64,000 bases of DNA. Source: Pseudomonas frederiksbergensis (lineage in GTDB: Bacteria > Pseudomonadota > Gammaproteobacteria > Pseudomonadales > Pseudomonadaceae). The notes below the pieces were generated by a model, which saw nothing but the letters and a program-made list of their open reading frames with translations, was not told the DNA's origin and did no database searches. The translations under genes were made by a program, and so were the position numbers. The stretch spans positions 3,286,001 to 3,350,000 of the forward strand of contig NZ_CP142104.1 in the NCBI RefSeq assembly GCF_035751725.1. Direction: 5' to 3'. Positions 19,224 through 27,703 of the stretch are shown piece by piece; position 1 is the stretch's first letter; each line of letters starts with the position of its first letter.

Positions 19224-20133
19224 CGGCCGGTCGCTCAGGCTGTCGCCCGGTGCAGCCCCGCGCCTTGTCCGCCAGCGCTTTATCCACCAGGCGTTGCACC
19301 CAATCGGCGTCCCGGTCGTTGATCACAGCGTAACGGTCCGACGGGAAAAAGCCCCAACGATGGGATGCTTCGGCGAGGCGACTGGACTCGTCGGCGGTCA
19401 TCCAGTACGAGGACTCCGTCAGCGGCACAGGCGCACCATCAAAACGCTCGCCCAGCGTCACGTGAGTCCCTGGGGCAAAGGCAATTGCCAATTGCTGTTG
19501 GGGCTTCATCCGCTGTTCGGGCGCAGGCATTAGGCTGACCTGTCCATGGCGCAAGACACCGGGAAATTCCTCCATGAGCACCAGCCAATGGCCGGCCGTG
19601 GTCATGGCCAGGATCCACTGCGACACGCCGGAACTTTGTACGCGCACCAGCTTGTCGTTTTGCCACAGCATGAGGCTGTCGTGCTCTGGATTATCACTGG
19701 CCCACAGGCTGATGCCGGAGGTCAGCGTATGACGCTCGAGCTCGACCAACCCTCGATCCGGCATCGATTGCCAGTAGCGCTTGGTCGGGTCCCGTGAGTC
19801 GCGCCGGTAATTGGACGATGCCCAACCGGCGATGAAAAGCACCGTCACCAGCGCCTGCCAGCCCCAGGATCCTTCGATGATCCGGTCGATATCCAGCCCC
19901 GGGGCGAACCATTTCTCGACGAGGCCCAGGCCAATCACGAACGCCAGGCTTGGCAGCATCAGGCCAACGCTCACCGGCGCCGCCAGCACCATGACCCAGC
20001 TGAAGCGGTGCATCGATGCACGCTCGCGCGCCCTGGCCAATTCCTCTGGGAGCATCGGTGATCGCTCGCGTGGGCCGATGCCTGGATCAGGCGTCTGGAA
20101 GCGGAAGAACTGCGCGTGGGCGTCGTCGCTCAT
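19198..20133 (-). CDS. Membrane protein of unknown function
   Basis: I do not recognise this 311-residue protein. It has a charged N-terminal region (1-42), two hydrophobic segments (about 43-70 and 88-105), and a soluble C-terminal domain (about 110-311) rich in Trp and charged residues. The topology suggests a cytoplasmic or periplasmic domain anchored by a membrane hairpin. Its 3' end overlaps the convergent MFS gene by 26 bases. Codon use matches its neighbours, so I regard it as a real gene. Confidence 0.75.
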   Translation of the reverse strand: MSDDAHAQFFRFQTPDPGIGPRERSPMLPEELARARERASMHRFSWVMVLAAPVSVGLMLPSLAFVIGLGLVEKWFAPGLDIDRIIEGSWGWQALVTVLFIAGWASSNYRRDSRDPTKRYWQSMPDRGLVELERHTLTSGISLWASDNPEHDSLMLWQNDKLVRVQSSGVSQWILAMTTAGHWLVLMEEFPGVLRHGQVSLMPAPEQRMKPQQQLAIAFAPGTHVTLGERFDGAPVPLTESSYWMTADESSRLAEASHRWGFFPSDRYAVINDRDADWVQRLVDKALADKARGCTGRQPERPAVTAEHPPT

Positions 20134-20218
20134 GGGTCGAATCGTTCTCTCGAATCAGGCGTGCATCTTCGAGGATTTTTCGTGGCGAGGACAGTGCAGA
20201 TATCTTCGCTGGACTACC

Positions 20219-20237
20219 GCTATCGCGAGCTTGCTCC
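20219..20237. repeat. Single REP-like unit
   Basis: GCTATCGCGAGCTTGCTCC has the core of the Pseudomonas CGCTATCGCGAGC repeat family. It lies in the 142-base interval between the unknown membrane protein gene and the FAH gene. A shorter partial inverse (GATAGCTCC) follows at about 20254. Confidence 0.45.
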
Positions 20238-20275
20238 GGGCGGCGATCCGACGATAGCTCCAGCGAAACCAGTGA

Positions 20276-21124
20276 TCAGTCCGCCTGCACGGTCACCTGA
20301 CGCTGCTCCCCCAAGCCTTCGATGCCAAGGCGCATGGTCTGCCCCGGGCGCAGGAACACCGGGTCGGGCTTGATGCCCAGCCCAACGCCCGGTGGCGTGC
20401 CGGTGGAAATGACGTCGCCCGGTTGCAGGCTCATGCAGCGGCTCAGGTAGGCGATCAGTTGCGGCACGCTGAAGATCAGCGTCCGGGTGTTACCGTCCTG
20501 ATAGCGATGCCCGTCGACTTCCAGCCACAGGTGCAGCGCATGCGGGTCGGGGATTTCATCCTTGGTCACTAGCCACGGACCGAGGGGGCCGAAGGTGTCG
20601 AAGCCCTTGCCTTTATCCCAAGTGCCGCCGCGTTCAAGCTGCCATTCGCGCTCAGATACATCGTTGATGACGCAGTAACCAGCGACGTGCTCCAGGGCGT
20701 TCGCTTCGTCGATGTAGCGCCCGCCTTTGCCGATGACCACGCCCAGCTCGACTTCCCAATCGGTCTTGAGCGAGCCGCGGGGAATCTGGATATCGTCATT
20801 CGGCCCGCAGATGGCGCTGGTCCATTTGTTGAAGATGATGGGTTCCTTCGGCACCTCCATGTTCGACTCGGCCGCATGGTCGGCGTAGTTCAAGCCGATG
20901 CAGATGAACTTGCCGACCTGCCCGACACACGGGCCGATCCGCGGCTGGCCGGCCACGACCGGCAGGCTGCGCGGGTCGATGGTGGCGAGTTTCGCCAGGC
21001 TTTCCGGGGCCAGGACGTTTGCGGCGATATCCGGCACGTGGCCCGACAGGTCGCGGACCTGATTGTCGTCATCCAGCAGGCCGGGTTTTTCCGAGCCTTT
21101 TTCGCCGTAACGCAACAGTTTCAT
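20276..21124 (-). CDS. Fumarylacetoacetate hydrolase family protein (diketo-sugar-acid hydrolase candidate)
   Basis: This 282-residue enzyme has the FAH catalytic fold from about residue 70 (FICIGLNYADHAAE) and the metal-binding acidic set around DWEVELGVVIG and INDVSERE. Its N-terminus (MKLLRYGEKGSEKPGLL) resembles the 2,4-diketo-3-deoxy-L-fuconate/rhamnonate hydrolase group, which cleaves to pyruvate plus a hydroxy acid. It is last in a minus-strand operon after an MFS importer and an SDR dehydrogenase, 25 bases from the SDR stop. Sequence-only annotation often labels such proteins ureidoglycolate lyase; context favours sugar-acid cleavage. Confidence 0.85.
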   Translation of the reverse strand: MKLLRYGEKGSEKPGLLDDDNQVRDLSGHVPDIAANVLAPESLAKLATIDPRSLPVVAGQPRIGPCVGQVGKFICIGLNYADHAAESNMEVPKEPIIFNKWTSAICGPNDDIQIPRGSLKTDWEVELGVVIGKGGRYIDEANALEHVAGYCVINDVSEREWQLERGGTWDKGKGFDTFGPLGPWLVTKDEIPDPHALHLWLEVDGHRYQDGNTRTLIFSVPQLIAYLSRCMSLQPGDVISTGTPPGVGLGIKPDPVFLRPGQTMRLGIEGLGEQRQVTVQAD

Positions 21125-21149
21125 GAAGTGCTCCTGTTCAAGTGAAAAC

Positions 21150-21890
21150 TCAAAGGCTCATGCCGCCATCGATTACGTGCACCGCCCCCGTGGTGTAGGC
21201 GGACGCGTCGCTGCCCAAGTACACCGCCAATTGCGCGATCTCTTGCGTGTTACCAATGCGCCCCATCGGCTGGCGGTCGAGAAACTGTCGGTAGACCTGT
21301 TGCTCATCGACACCTTGCTGCGCGGCCTGATCGGAAATGCGCTGGCGCAGCGATGGAGAATCCACGGTGCCGGGGCAGATCGCGTTGCAGCGAATACCCT
21401 GGCTGACGAAATCGATGGCGACGGATTTGGTCAGCCCCACCACCGCCGCCTTGCTGGCAGCATAGGCGAAACGATTGGGCACGCCTTTGACACTGGACGC
21501 CACCGACGACATGTTGATGATCGATCCGCCGCCACGGGCCAACATCCCCGGCAGGAAGGCGCGGATCATCCGGTACATGGCGGTGACGTTCAGGTCCATC
21601 GAGCGCGCCCAGGCCGCTTCGTCGCAGTCGACAATGGTGCCGCTGTGCACGTAGCCGGCGCAATTGAACAACACGTCCAGCCCGCCGACCCGATCTCGAA
21701 CCGCCTCGATGGCGTTGGCCGAGGTGACGTCTAGCGTAATGGCAGTCACCCCTTCGATACCCGCCAGTGCGCGTGTGTCGATGTCACTGGCGAACACCTC
21801 GGCGCCGGCCTGGGCGAAGGCCACCGCGCTGGCAAGGCCTATGCCCTGGCCCGCCGCCGTCACCAGCACCCGTTTGTTGTGCAGGCTCAT
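21150..21890 (-). CDS. SDR-family NAD-dependent dehydrogenase (2-keto-3-deoxy sugar acid type)
   Basis: This 246-residue enzyme starts at MSLHNKRVLV, where the ATG overlaps the stop of the MFS gene in TCAT/ATGA. The nucleotide-binding motif TAAGQGIG is at 11-18. Asp36 at the end of the second strand indicates NAD rather than NADP. The catalytic Ser lies at about 129-132 and YxxxK is Y143/K147. Its size and its neighbour FAH hydrolase match the 2-keto-3-deoxy-L-fuconate 4-dehydrogenase route, in which oxidation at C4 makes a diketo acid that the hydrolase splits. The exact sugar acid is not known. Confidence 0.88.
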   Translation of the reverse strand: MSLHNKRVLVTAAGQGIGLASAVAFAQAGAEVFASDIDTRALAGIEGVTAITLDVTSANAIEAVRDRVGGLDVLFNCAGYVHSGTIVDCDEAAWARSMDLNVTAMYRMIRAFLPGMLARGGGSIINMSSVASSVKGVPNRFAYAASKAAVVGLTKSVAIDFVSQGIRCNAICPGTVDSPSLRQRISDQAAQQGVDEQQVYRQFLDRQPMGRIGNTQEIAQLAVYLGSDASAYTTGAVHVIDGGMSL

Positions 21891-23269
21891 GCCGTTTCCA
21901 ATTGCGTCGCCGGGGCCGCACTTTTTGGCGTCCGGCCGAGCATCGAGGCCGGGATGGCCAGGATCAACCCGCCGCTGACCAACAGGCACAGCGCCAAGAC
22001 GTACGTACCGTTATTGATATTGCCCGTGAGCGTCTCGGCCACAGCGGTGATCATCGATCCGGTGAAGCCCGACAGGTTGCCGATGGCGTTGATCATGCCG
22101 ATCCCGGCAGCGGCCGCGACGCCCGACAGCACAGTGCCGGGCAAGGTCCAGAAGATCGGCATCAGGCTCAGGATCCCCGAGGCCGAGACGCTGAGGAACA
22201 GCACCGACAGCACCAGGTTATCGGCGAAGAACGCACTGAGGATCAGCCCGGCGCCACCGATGAAGGCCGGTATGGCCGCGTGCAGGCGTCGCTCGCCAGT
22301 GCGATTGGAATGCCGGGCGTTGAGCAGCATCGCCACCACCGCCACCGAATAAGGAATGGCGGTGAGCAAACCAATGTGCAGGCTGTTGGTGATGCCGGTG
22401 CTCTTGATGATCGACGGCATCCAGAAGGCCAGGCCATAGAAACCGGTGTTGAAGGTCAACAGGATCAACACCAGCAACCACACCCGTGGGTTGAAGAACA
22501 CCTCGCTCAAGCGCGAAGCCTTGCCCTGGTTGTCGGTTTGCAGGTTGGCCTTGAGCATGGCTTTTTCCGCCGCCGAAAGCCACTTGGCCTTGTCGATGTT
22601 GTCGGCCAGGCAGACGATCACCACGAAGGCCATGATGATCGAAGGAATGCCTTCGATGATCAGCATCCATTGCCAGCCGGACAGGCCTTGTACGCCTTGC
22701 ATACTGTTCATCAGCCAGCCGGACAGGATCCCGCCGAGGGTCAGGCTGACCGGCAAGGCCAACAGGAATCCGGACATCACCCGACTCTGCCGGTGGGTCG
22801 GAAACCAGTAGTTGAGGTAAAGAATCACGCCAGGAAAAAAGCCCGCTTCGCAGATCCCCAGCAGGAAACGCAGCACGTAGAACATCGTGCTCGATTCGAT
22901 GTGGAAGAACGCCGCCAGCGGCACGGTGTAGGCCACCGCCATGGAAATCACCGCCCAACTGAGCATGATCCGGGCGATCCAGAACCGCGCGCCAAAACGA
23001 TGCAGCAACAGGTTGCTGGGGACTTCGAAAAGGAAATAGCCCCAGAAAAACATACTGGCGCCCAGGGCGTATACGGTGTTGCTGAATTGCAACTCGTTGA
23101 GCATGTCGAGCTTGGCGAAACCGATGTTCACCCTGTCGAGGTACGCCGCCATGTAGCACAACAACAGGACCGGCAGGATTCGCCAGATCACCTTGCGATA
23201 GGTCCGGTCCTCGAAATCGAGTTCGCCGGCTTGCGCCTGGGCGGGCAAATGCTCGGAGATGGTTTGCAT
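21887..23269 (-). CDS. MFS transporter, anion:cation symporter family (sugar-acid uptake)
   Basis: This 460-residue protein has 12 predicted membrane helices. Features of the ACS family (GudP/ExuT/phthalate-permease group) include LDRVNIGFAKL after the first helix and the GICEAGFFPGVILYLNYWFP segment in TM4. It heads the minus-strand operon transporter, SDR dehydrogenase, FAH hydrolase, overlapping the SDR gene by 4 bases. It probably imports an aldonate or deoxy-aldonate by proton symport. Confidence 0.9.
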   Translation of the reverse strand: MQTISEHLPAQAQAGELDFEDRTYRKVIWRILPVLLLCYMAAYLDRVNIGFAKLDMLNELQFSNTVYALGASMFFWGYFLFEVPSNLLLHRFGARFWIARIMLSWAVISMAVAYTVPLAAFFHIESSTMFYVLRFLLGICEAGFFPGVILYLNYWFPTHRQSRVMSGFLLALPVSLTLGGILSGWLMNSMQGVQGLSGWQWMLIIEGIPSIIMAFVVIVCLADNIDKAKWLSAAEKAMLKANLQTDNQGKASRLSEVFFNPRVWLLVLILLTFNTGFYGLAFWMPSIIKSTGITNSLHIGLLTAIPYSVAVVAMLLNARHSNRTGERRLHAAIPAFIGGAGLILSAFFADNLVLSVLFLSVSASGILSLMPIFWTLPGTVLSGVAAAAGIGMINAIGNLSGFTGSMITAVAETLTGNINNGTYVLALCLLVSGGLILAIPASMLGRTPKSAAPATQLETA

Positions 23270-23432
23270 GAAGTAACCCCTGATTGTTTTTATTGGGTCA
23301 CGTCGAATGAGCGAGTCATTCGGCGATTGAACGAGGACTCTACTGTCGGGAAGCGATTCTTTCCCAATGGCATTTTTGGATTAGTTGATAACGGTTCGTT
23401 ATCAAAGTACTTAAGGCTGGGTGAGTCATCGA

Positions 23433-23456
23433 GGCGAGGGGATTCATCCCCTCGCC
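23433..23456. repeat. REP hairpin
   Basis: GGCGAGGGGA-TTCA-TCCCCTCGCC is a perfect 10-bp stem with a 4-base loop, the common Pseudomonas REP core. It lies just after the LysR stop and 164 bases before the MFS start on the same strand, where it could end the regulator transcript. Confidence 0.7.
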
Positions 23457-23474
23457 ACAGGTTCGGTTGCTTCT

Positions 23475-24413
23475 TCAGGTTATTTGGCGGGCGTTGTCCT
23501 TGAGGATCTCGGCAAACTCCAGCGCCGCGCCCACCAACGGTTCATCCTTGCGGGTGAGGATGCCGTAGTCCTGCGGTACCAGGTGCAGAGGTGTATCGAG
23601 GGTCTTGAGCTGGCCGCTTTCGAGCAGCGGGTCGACCATCGCATTGGGCAACATGCCGATCATGGGGCCGCGTTGCAGGACCTGGAGAAAGGTCTGCATC
23701 GAAATCGTGTCGATGGTGTTGCGCGGCATGCCCACCCCGGCCTCGGCGAAGGCCAGTTCCATGCGCGCGCGAATCGGCGTGCCGACCGGATACAAAATCC
23801 ACGGCAGGTCCACGAGCTGCTGCAAGGACGTCGGCCCGGCATTTGCCAGCGGATGGCGATCATTGACCACGATGCAGAACGGTTCGGGGGCCAGGGGTTG
23901 GAAGTCGTAGCGCTGCTGCTGGCTTTGATCGGTGAAACGCGCCACGGCCAGGTCGAGCTTCTTTTCTTCAAGCATCTTCATCAAATGATTGCTGGTCTGC
24001 TCCACTACCTCGATGGACAGCAACGGCCAGCGCTGCTTGATCTGCAGGATCGCCTCGGGCAACGCAACGGCCGTCGCGGCGAAGATACCGCCGACCTTGA
24101 GGTAGCCGTGGCCGCCCTCTCGCAGGCTGCTGATCTGCTCGACAAACGAACGTGCGTCATTCAGGGCGATTTGCGCGTAGCGCAGCACGTGCTCGCCCAG
24201 GGCTGTGGGCGGCATGCTGCGCGGGCGGCGCTCGAACAGGGCGAAGCCGAGCAGGCTTTCGATTTCCTTGAGCATCTTGCTCACGGCCGGCTGGCTGAGA
24301 TTCATCTGCTCGGCCGCCAAATGCATGTTGCACGTGCGTCCCAGGGTGTCGATCAGCAACAGATGGCGAAATTTGAGCCAGCCGCAAAAGCTGGAAAAGG
24401 AGAGATCGGACAT
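23475..24413 (-). CDS. LysR-type regulator of the sugar-acid locus
   Basis: This 312-residue protein starts at MSDLSFSSF. GAGGA lies six bases before this ATG, while the upstream in-frame ATG has no such site. It has an LysR winged helix (about 15-75, LAAEQMNLSQPAVSKMLKEIE) and an effector domain (about 100-310), and resembles the GbpR/PcaQ-like branch. It lies between the divergent dehydratase operon (114 bases away) and the co-directional transporter/SDR/FAH operon. It probably activates one or both in response to a sugar acid. Confidence 0.9.
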   Translation of the reverse strand: MSDLSFSSFCGWLKFRHLLLIDTLGRTCNMHLAAEQMNLSQPAVSKMLKEIESLLGFALFERRPRSMPPTALGEHVLRYAQIALNDARSFVEQISSLREGGHGYLKVGGIFAATAVALPEAILQIKQRWPLLSIEVVEQTSNHLMKMLEEKKLDLAVARFTDQSQQQRYDFQPLAPEPFCIVVNDRHPLANAGPTSLQQLVDLPWILYPVGTPIRARMELAFAEAGVGMPRNTIDTISMQTFLQVLQRGPMIGMLPNAMVDPLLESGQLKTLDTPLHLVPQDYGILTRKDEPLVGAALEFAEILKDNARQIT

Positions 24414-24527
24414 GGACGTTCCTCGGCAGCGCAATAACCAGGCGTTATCAGATACTGAATATATCTCATTGGAGTTCATCGACAACGCGCCCTAGCGTGA
24501 AGGCTTTACGAACCAGGAAGCCTGTCC

Positions 24528-25709
24528 ATGTCGCTATTGCTTACCCCCGAAAATACCCTGCCGGTCGATGGCGTGGCCGGCACGCTGATTGGTCGCGCCT
24601 GGGTCCCGGGGCGGATCGCCGGGCCTTCGCCGATCGTGCTGCGCAGTGACGGCGTATTCGATCTTTCGGAGCGTTTCGCGACCCTGAGCGACCTGTTGGA
24701 AACCCCCTCGCCCTTGGCGGCAGCAAGAGAGACACCCGGCACCTTCATCGCCAGCATCGACGAGTTGCTGGCCAACACCGGCCCCCACGCCGACCCGTCC
24801 AAGCCGTTCCTGCTGCCGCCGCTGGATCTGCAAGTGATCAAGGCCGCCGGCGTGACCTTCGCCGCGAGCATGATCGAGCGAGTGATCGAGGAACAGGCCG
24901 GCGGCGACGCGGCCCGGGCGGACGCCGTGCGCGCCACGGTCCACGGTGTGATCGGCGACAATCTGCGCTCGATCGTGCCGGGGTCCGAGCAAGCCATGCG
25001 CCTCAAGGCGTATCTCATCGAACAAGGCATGTGGTCGCAATACCTGGAAGTCGGCATTGGCCCGGATGCGGAAATCTTCACCAAGGCGCCGGTCCTGGCC
25101 GCCGTGGGCAGCGGCAGCCAGATCGGCATCCATCCGGCCTCGCAATGGAACAACCCGGAACCGGAAGTGGTGCTGGCGGTGGACAGCCGCGGCCAGATCC
25201 ACGGCGCCACGCTGGGCAACGACGTCAACCTGCGGGATATCGAAGGCCGCAGCGCACTCTTGCTGAGCAAGGCCAAGGACAACAACGCCTCGTGCGCCAT
25301 CGGGCCGTTCATTCGCCTGTTCGATGAACATTTCAGCCTGGACGACGTGCGCGCCTGCGAGGTTGACCTGCACGTACAAGGCGAAGACGGCTATCGCCTG
25401 CACGGTTGCAGCTCCATGAGCCAGATCAGCCGCGACCCGCTTGACCTGGCGGGCCAGACACTCAATGCCAACCACCAATACCCGGATGGTTTCCTGTTGT
25501 TTCTCGGTACGCTGTTCGCCCCCACCGAGGACCGTGATCATGCCGGCAGCGGTTTCACCCATAAACTGGGTGACCGGGTCAGCATCAGCAGCCCGTTGTT
25601 GGGCAGCCTGCATAACCAGGTGACCCACAGCTGCGAGGCCGCGCCGTGGACCTTCGGCGTTGGCGCCCTGTTGCGCAATCTTGCCGCACGGGGACTGCTC
25701 GATCGCTGA
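24528..25709 (+). CDS. FAH-fold protein similar to 2-keto-3-deoxy-pentonate dehydratase (XylX type)
   Basis: This 393-residue protein has a short N-terminal domain and a C-terminal FAH-like domain containing an acidic metal-binding pattern (NNPEPEVVLAVDS, about 207-219). Its length and start (GTLIGRAWVPG) fit the XylX/AraD1 group, which dehydrates 2-keto-3-deoxy-pentonates to alpha-ketoglutarate semialdehyde in the Weimberg pathway. The gene is followed after 46 bases by an IlvD/Edd dehydratase resembling XylD, as in Caulobacter. No semialdehyde dehydrogenase or aldose dehydrogenase lies nearby. The dehydratase activity is inferred from this pairing. Confidence 0.8.
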   Translation: MSLLLTPENTLPVDGVAGTLIGRAWVPGRIAGPSPIVLRSDGVFDLSERFATLSDLLETPSPLAAARETPGTFIASIDELLANTGPHADPSKPFLLPPLDLQVIKAAGVTFAASMIERVIEEQAGGDAARADAVRATVHGVIGDNLRSIVPGSEQAMRLKAYLIEQGMWSQYLEVGIGPDAEIFTKAPVLAAVGSGSQIGIHPASQWNNPEPEVVLAVDSRGQIHGATLGNDVNLRDIEGRSALLLSKAKDNNASCAIGPFIRLFDEHFSLDDVRACEVDLHVQGEDGYRLHGCSSMSQISRDPLDLAGQTLNANHQYPDGFLLFLGTLFAPTEDRDHAGSGFTHKLGDRVSISSPLLGSLHNQVTHSCEAAPWTFGVGALLRNLAARGLLDR

Positions 25710-25755
25710 GCCCGACTGATCGTCGATTCATCCAATTACAAGAGAGAAATGAATC

Positions 25756-27540
25756 ATGAGTGACACGCCAAAACGCCGCCTGCGCAGCGAGCAATGGTTC
25801 AACGACCCGGCCCACGCGGACATGACCGCGCTGTATGTCGAACGCTACATGAACTATGGGATGACCCGCGAAGAGTTGCAATCGGGACGGCCGATCATCG
25901 GCATCGCCCAGACCGGCAGCGACCTGACGCCCTGCAACCGCCATCACCTGGAGCTGGCGCAACGGGTCAAGGCCGGAATCCGTGATGCCGGCGGCATCCC
26001 CATGGAATTCCCGGTCCACCCCATAGCCGAACAGTCGCGTCGCCCCACCGCGGCGCTGGACCGTAACCTGGCTTATCTGGGCCTGGTGGAAATCCTCCAC
26101 GGTTATCCCTTGGACGGCGTGGTGCTCACCACTGGTTGCGACAAGACCACCCCCGCCTGCCTGATGGCGGCAGCGACCACCGACCTGCCGTCGATCGTGC
26201 TGTCCGGCGGGCCGATGCTCGACGGCCGTCACAAGGGCGAGCTGATCGGCTCCGGCACAGTGCTCTGGCACGCACGCAACCTGATGGCCGCTGGCGAAAT
26301 CAACTACGAAGGCTTCATGGAAATGACCACGGCGGCCTCGCCCTCCGTCGGCCACTGCAACACCATGGGCACTGCCCTGTCGATGAACGCATTGGCCGAG
26401 GCCCTGGGCATGTCATTGCCGGGTTGCGCAAGCATTCCGGCGCCCTATCGCGAGCGCGGGCAGATGGCCTACGCCACCGGCAAGCGCATCTGCGAATTGG
26501 TCCGCCAGGACGTGCGCCCTTCGCAGATCATGACGCGTGAAGCGTTCGAGAACGCCATCGCTGTCGCCTCGGCACTCGGCGCATCGAGCAACTGCCCGCC
26601 GCACCTGATCGCCATCGCCCGGCACATGGGCGTCGAGTTAAGCCTGGACGACTGGCAACAAATCGGCGAGGACGTGCCGCTGTTAGTCAACTGCATGCCG
26701 GCGGGCAAATACCTCGGCGAAGGCTTCCACCGCGCGGGCGGCGTACCGGCAGTCATGCATGAACTGCAAAAGGCTGGCCGCCTGCACGAACACTGTGCGA
26801 CGGTCAGTGGCAAGACCATCGGCGAGATCGTCACCGGCAGCCTGACCTGCGACGCCGACGTCATCCACCCTTTCGAAGCCCCACTCAAGCACCGTGCCGG
26901 CTTCATCGTGCTCAGCGGCAACTTTTTCGACAGCGCCATCATGAAGATGTCGGTGGTGGGCGAAGCGTTCCGCAAGACCTACCTGTCGGAACCCGGTGCC
27001 GAGAACAGCTTCGAAGCGCGGGCCATCGTGTTCGAAGGGCCGGAGGACTACCACGCGCGCATCGACGACCCGGCGCTGGACATCGATGAGCGCTGCATCC
27101 TGGTGATTCGCGGCGCTGGCACCGTCGGCTATCCCGGCAGCGCCGAAGTGGTGAACATGGCCCCACCGGCGGCGCTGATCAAGCGCGGCATCGACTCCCT
27201 GCCCTGCCTGGGCGACGGTCGCCAGAGCGGCACCTCGGCGAGCCCATCGATCCTCAACATGTCCCCGGAAGCAGCCGTCGGCGGTGGCCTGGCGCTGCTG
27301 CAAACCAACGACCGGCTGAAAGTCGACCTGAACACCCGCACCGTGAACTTGCTGGTGGACGAGGCTGAGATGGAGCGACGCCGCCTCGCGTGGACGCCGA
27401 ACATCCCGCCTTCGCAAACCCCCTGGCAGGAACTCTACCGGCAACTGGTCGGGCAGCTCTCCACCGGAGGTTGCCTGGAACCGGCGACGTTGCACCTGAG
27501 GGTGATCGCCCGCAGCGGAGAGCCGCGGCACTCTCACTGA
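25756..27540 (+). CDS. IlvD/Edd-family sugar-acid dehydratase (xylonate/arabinonate dehydratase type)
   Basis: This 594-residue enzyme has the three iron-sulfur cysteines of the family: C60 in PCNRHH, C128 in TTGCDKTTPA and C201 in GHCNTMGTA. The C-terminal GRQSGTSASPSILN motif is also present. The sequence opening RRLRSEQWF and continuing MTALYVERYMNYG closely resembles Caulobacter XylD. It should remove water from an aldonate to give a 2-keto-3-deoxy acid for the neighbouring FAH or SDR enzymes. It is probably co-transcribed with the XylX-like gene. Pentonate versus hexonate or 6-deoxy acid cannot be decided here. Confidence 0.9.
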   Translation: MSDTPKRRLRSEQWFNDPAHADMTALYVERYMNYGMTREELQSGRPIIGIAQTGSDLTPCNRHHLELAQRVKAGIRDAGGIPMEFPVHPIAEQSRRPTAALDRNLAYLGLVEILHGYPLDGVVLTTGCDKTTPACLMAAATTDLPSIVLSGGPMLDGRHKGELIGSGTVLWHARNLMAAGEINYEGFMEMTTAASPSVGHCNTMGTALSMNALAEALGMSLPGCASIPAPYRERGQMAYATGKRICELVRQDVRPSQIMTREAFENAIAVASALGASSNCPPHLIAIARHMGVELSLDDWQQIGEDVPLLVNCMPAGKYLGEGFHRAGGVPAVMHELQKAGRLHEHCATVSGKTIGEIVTGSLTCDADVIHPFEAPLKHRAGFIVLSGNFFDSAIMKMSVVGEAFRKTYLSEPGAENSFEARAIVFEGPEDYHARIDDPALDIDERCILVIRGAGTVGYPGSAEVVNMAPPAALIKRGIDSLPCLGDGRQSGTSASPSILNMSPEAAVGGGLALLQTNDRLKVDLNTRTVNLLVDEAEMERRRLAWTPNIPPSQTPWQELYRQLVGQLSTGGCLEPATLHLRVIARSGEPRHSH

Positions 27541-27566
27541 CTTGATTCCACACCGAACCGCTCCCG

Positions 27567-27696
27567 GTGGCGAGGGGATTTATCCCCGCTGGGCTGCGTA
27601 GCAGCCCTAAAACAATGAACTCAATCTTACTGGCACACCGGGTCGGCTAGTTTGGGGGCCGCTGCGCAGCCCAACGGGGATAAATCCCCTCGCCAC
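27567..27696. repeat. Long paired inverted REP element (REPIN)
   Basis: A 32-base arm at 27567-27598, beginning GTGGCGAGGGGATTTATCCC, is mirrored at 27665-27696 with a single mismatch across a 66-base centre. Each arm contains its own GGGGATttATCCCC hairpin. The element fills the space between the convergent dehydratase and OPT transporter genes. It has the form of a mobile REP doublet and could also terminate both transcripts. Confidence 0.85.
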
Positions 27697-27703
27697 AGGG
27701 ACC

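Noticed and set aside
20276..27540. Complete Weimberg pentose pathway
   Set aside because: Only the dehydratase and XylX-like steps are present. Aldose dehydrogenase, lactonase and alpha-ketoglutarate semialdehyde dehydrogenase genes are missing, and an SDR/FAH route is present instead.
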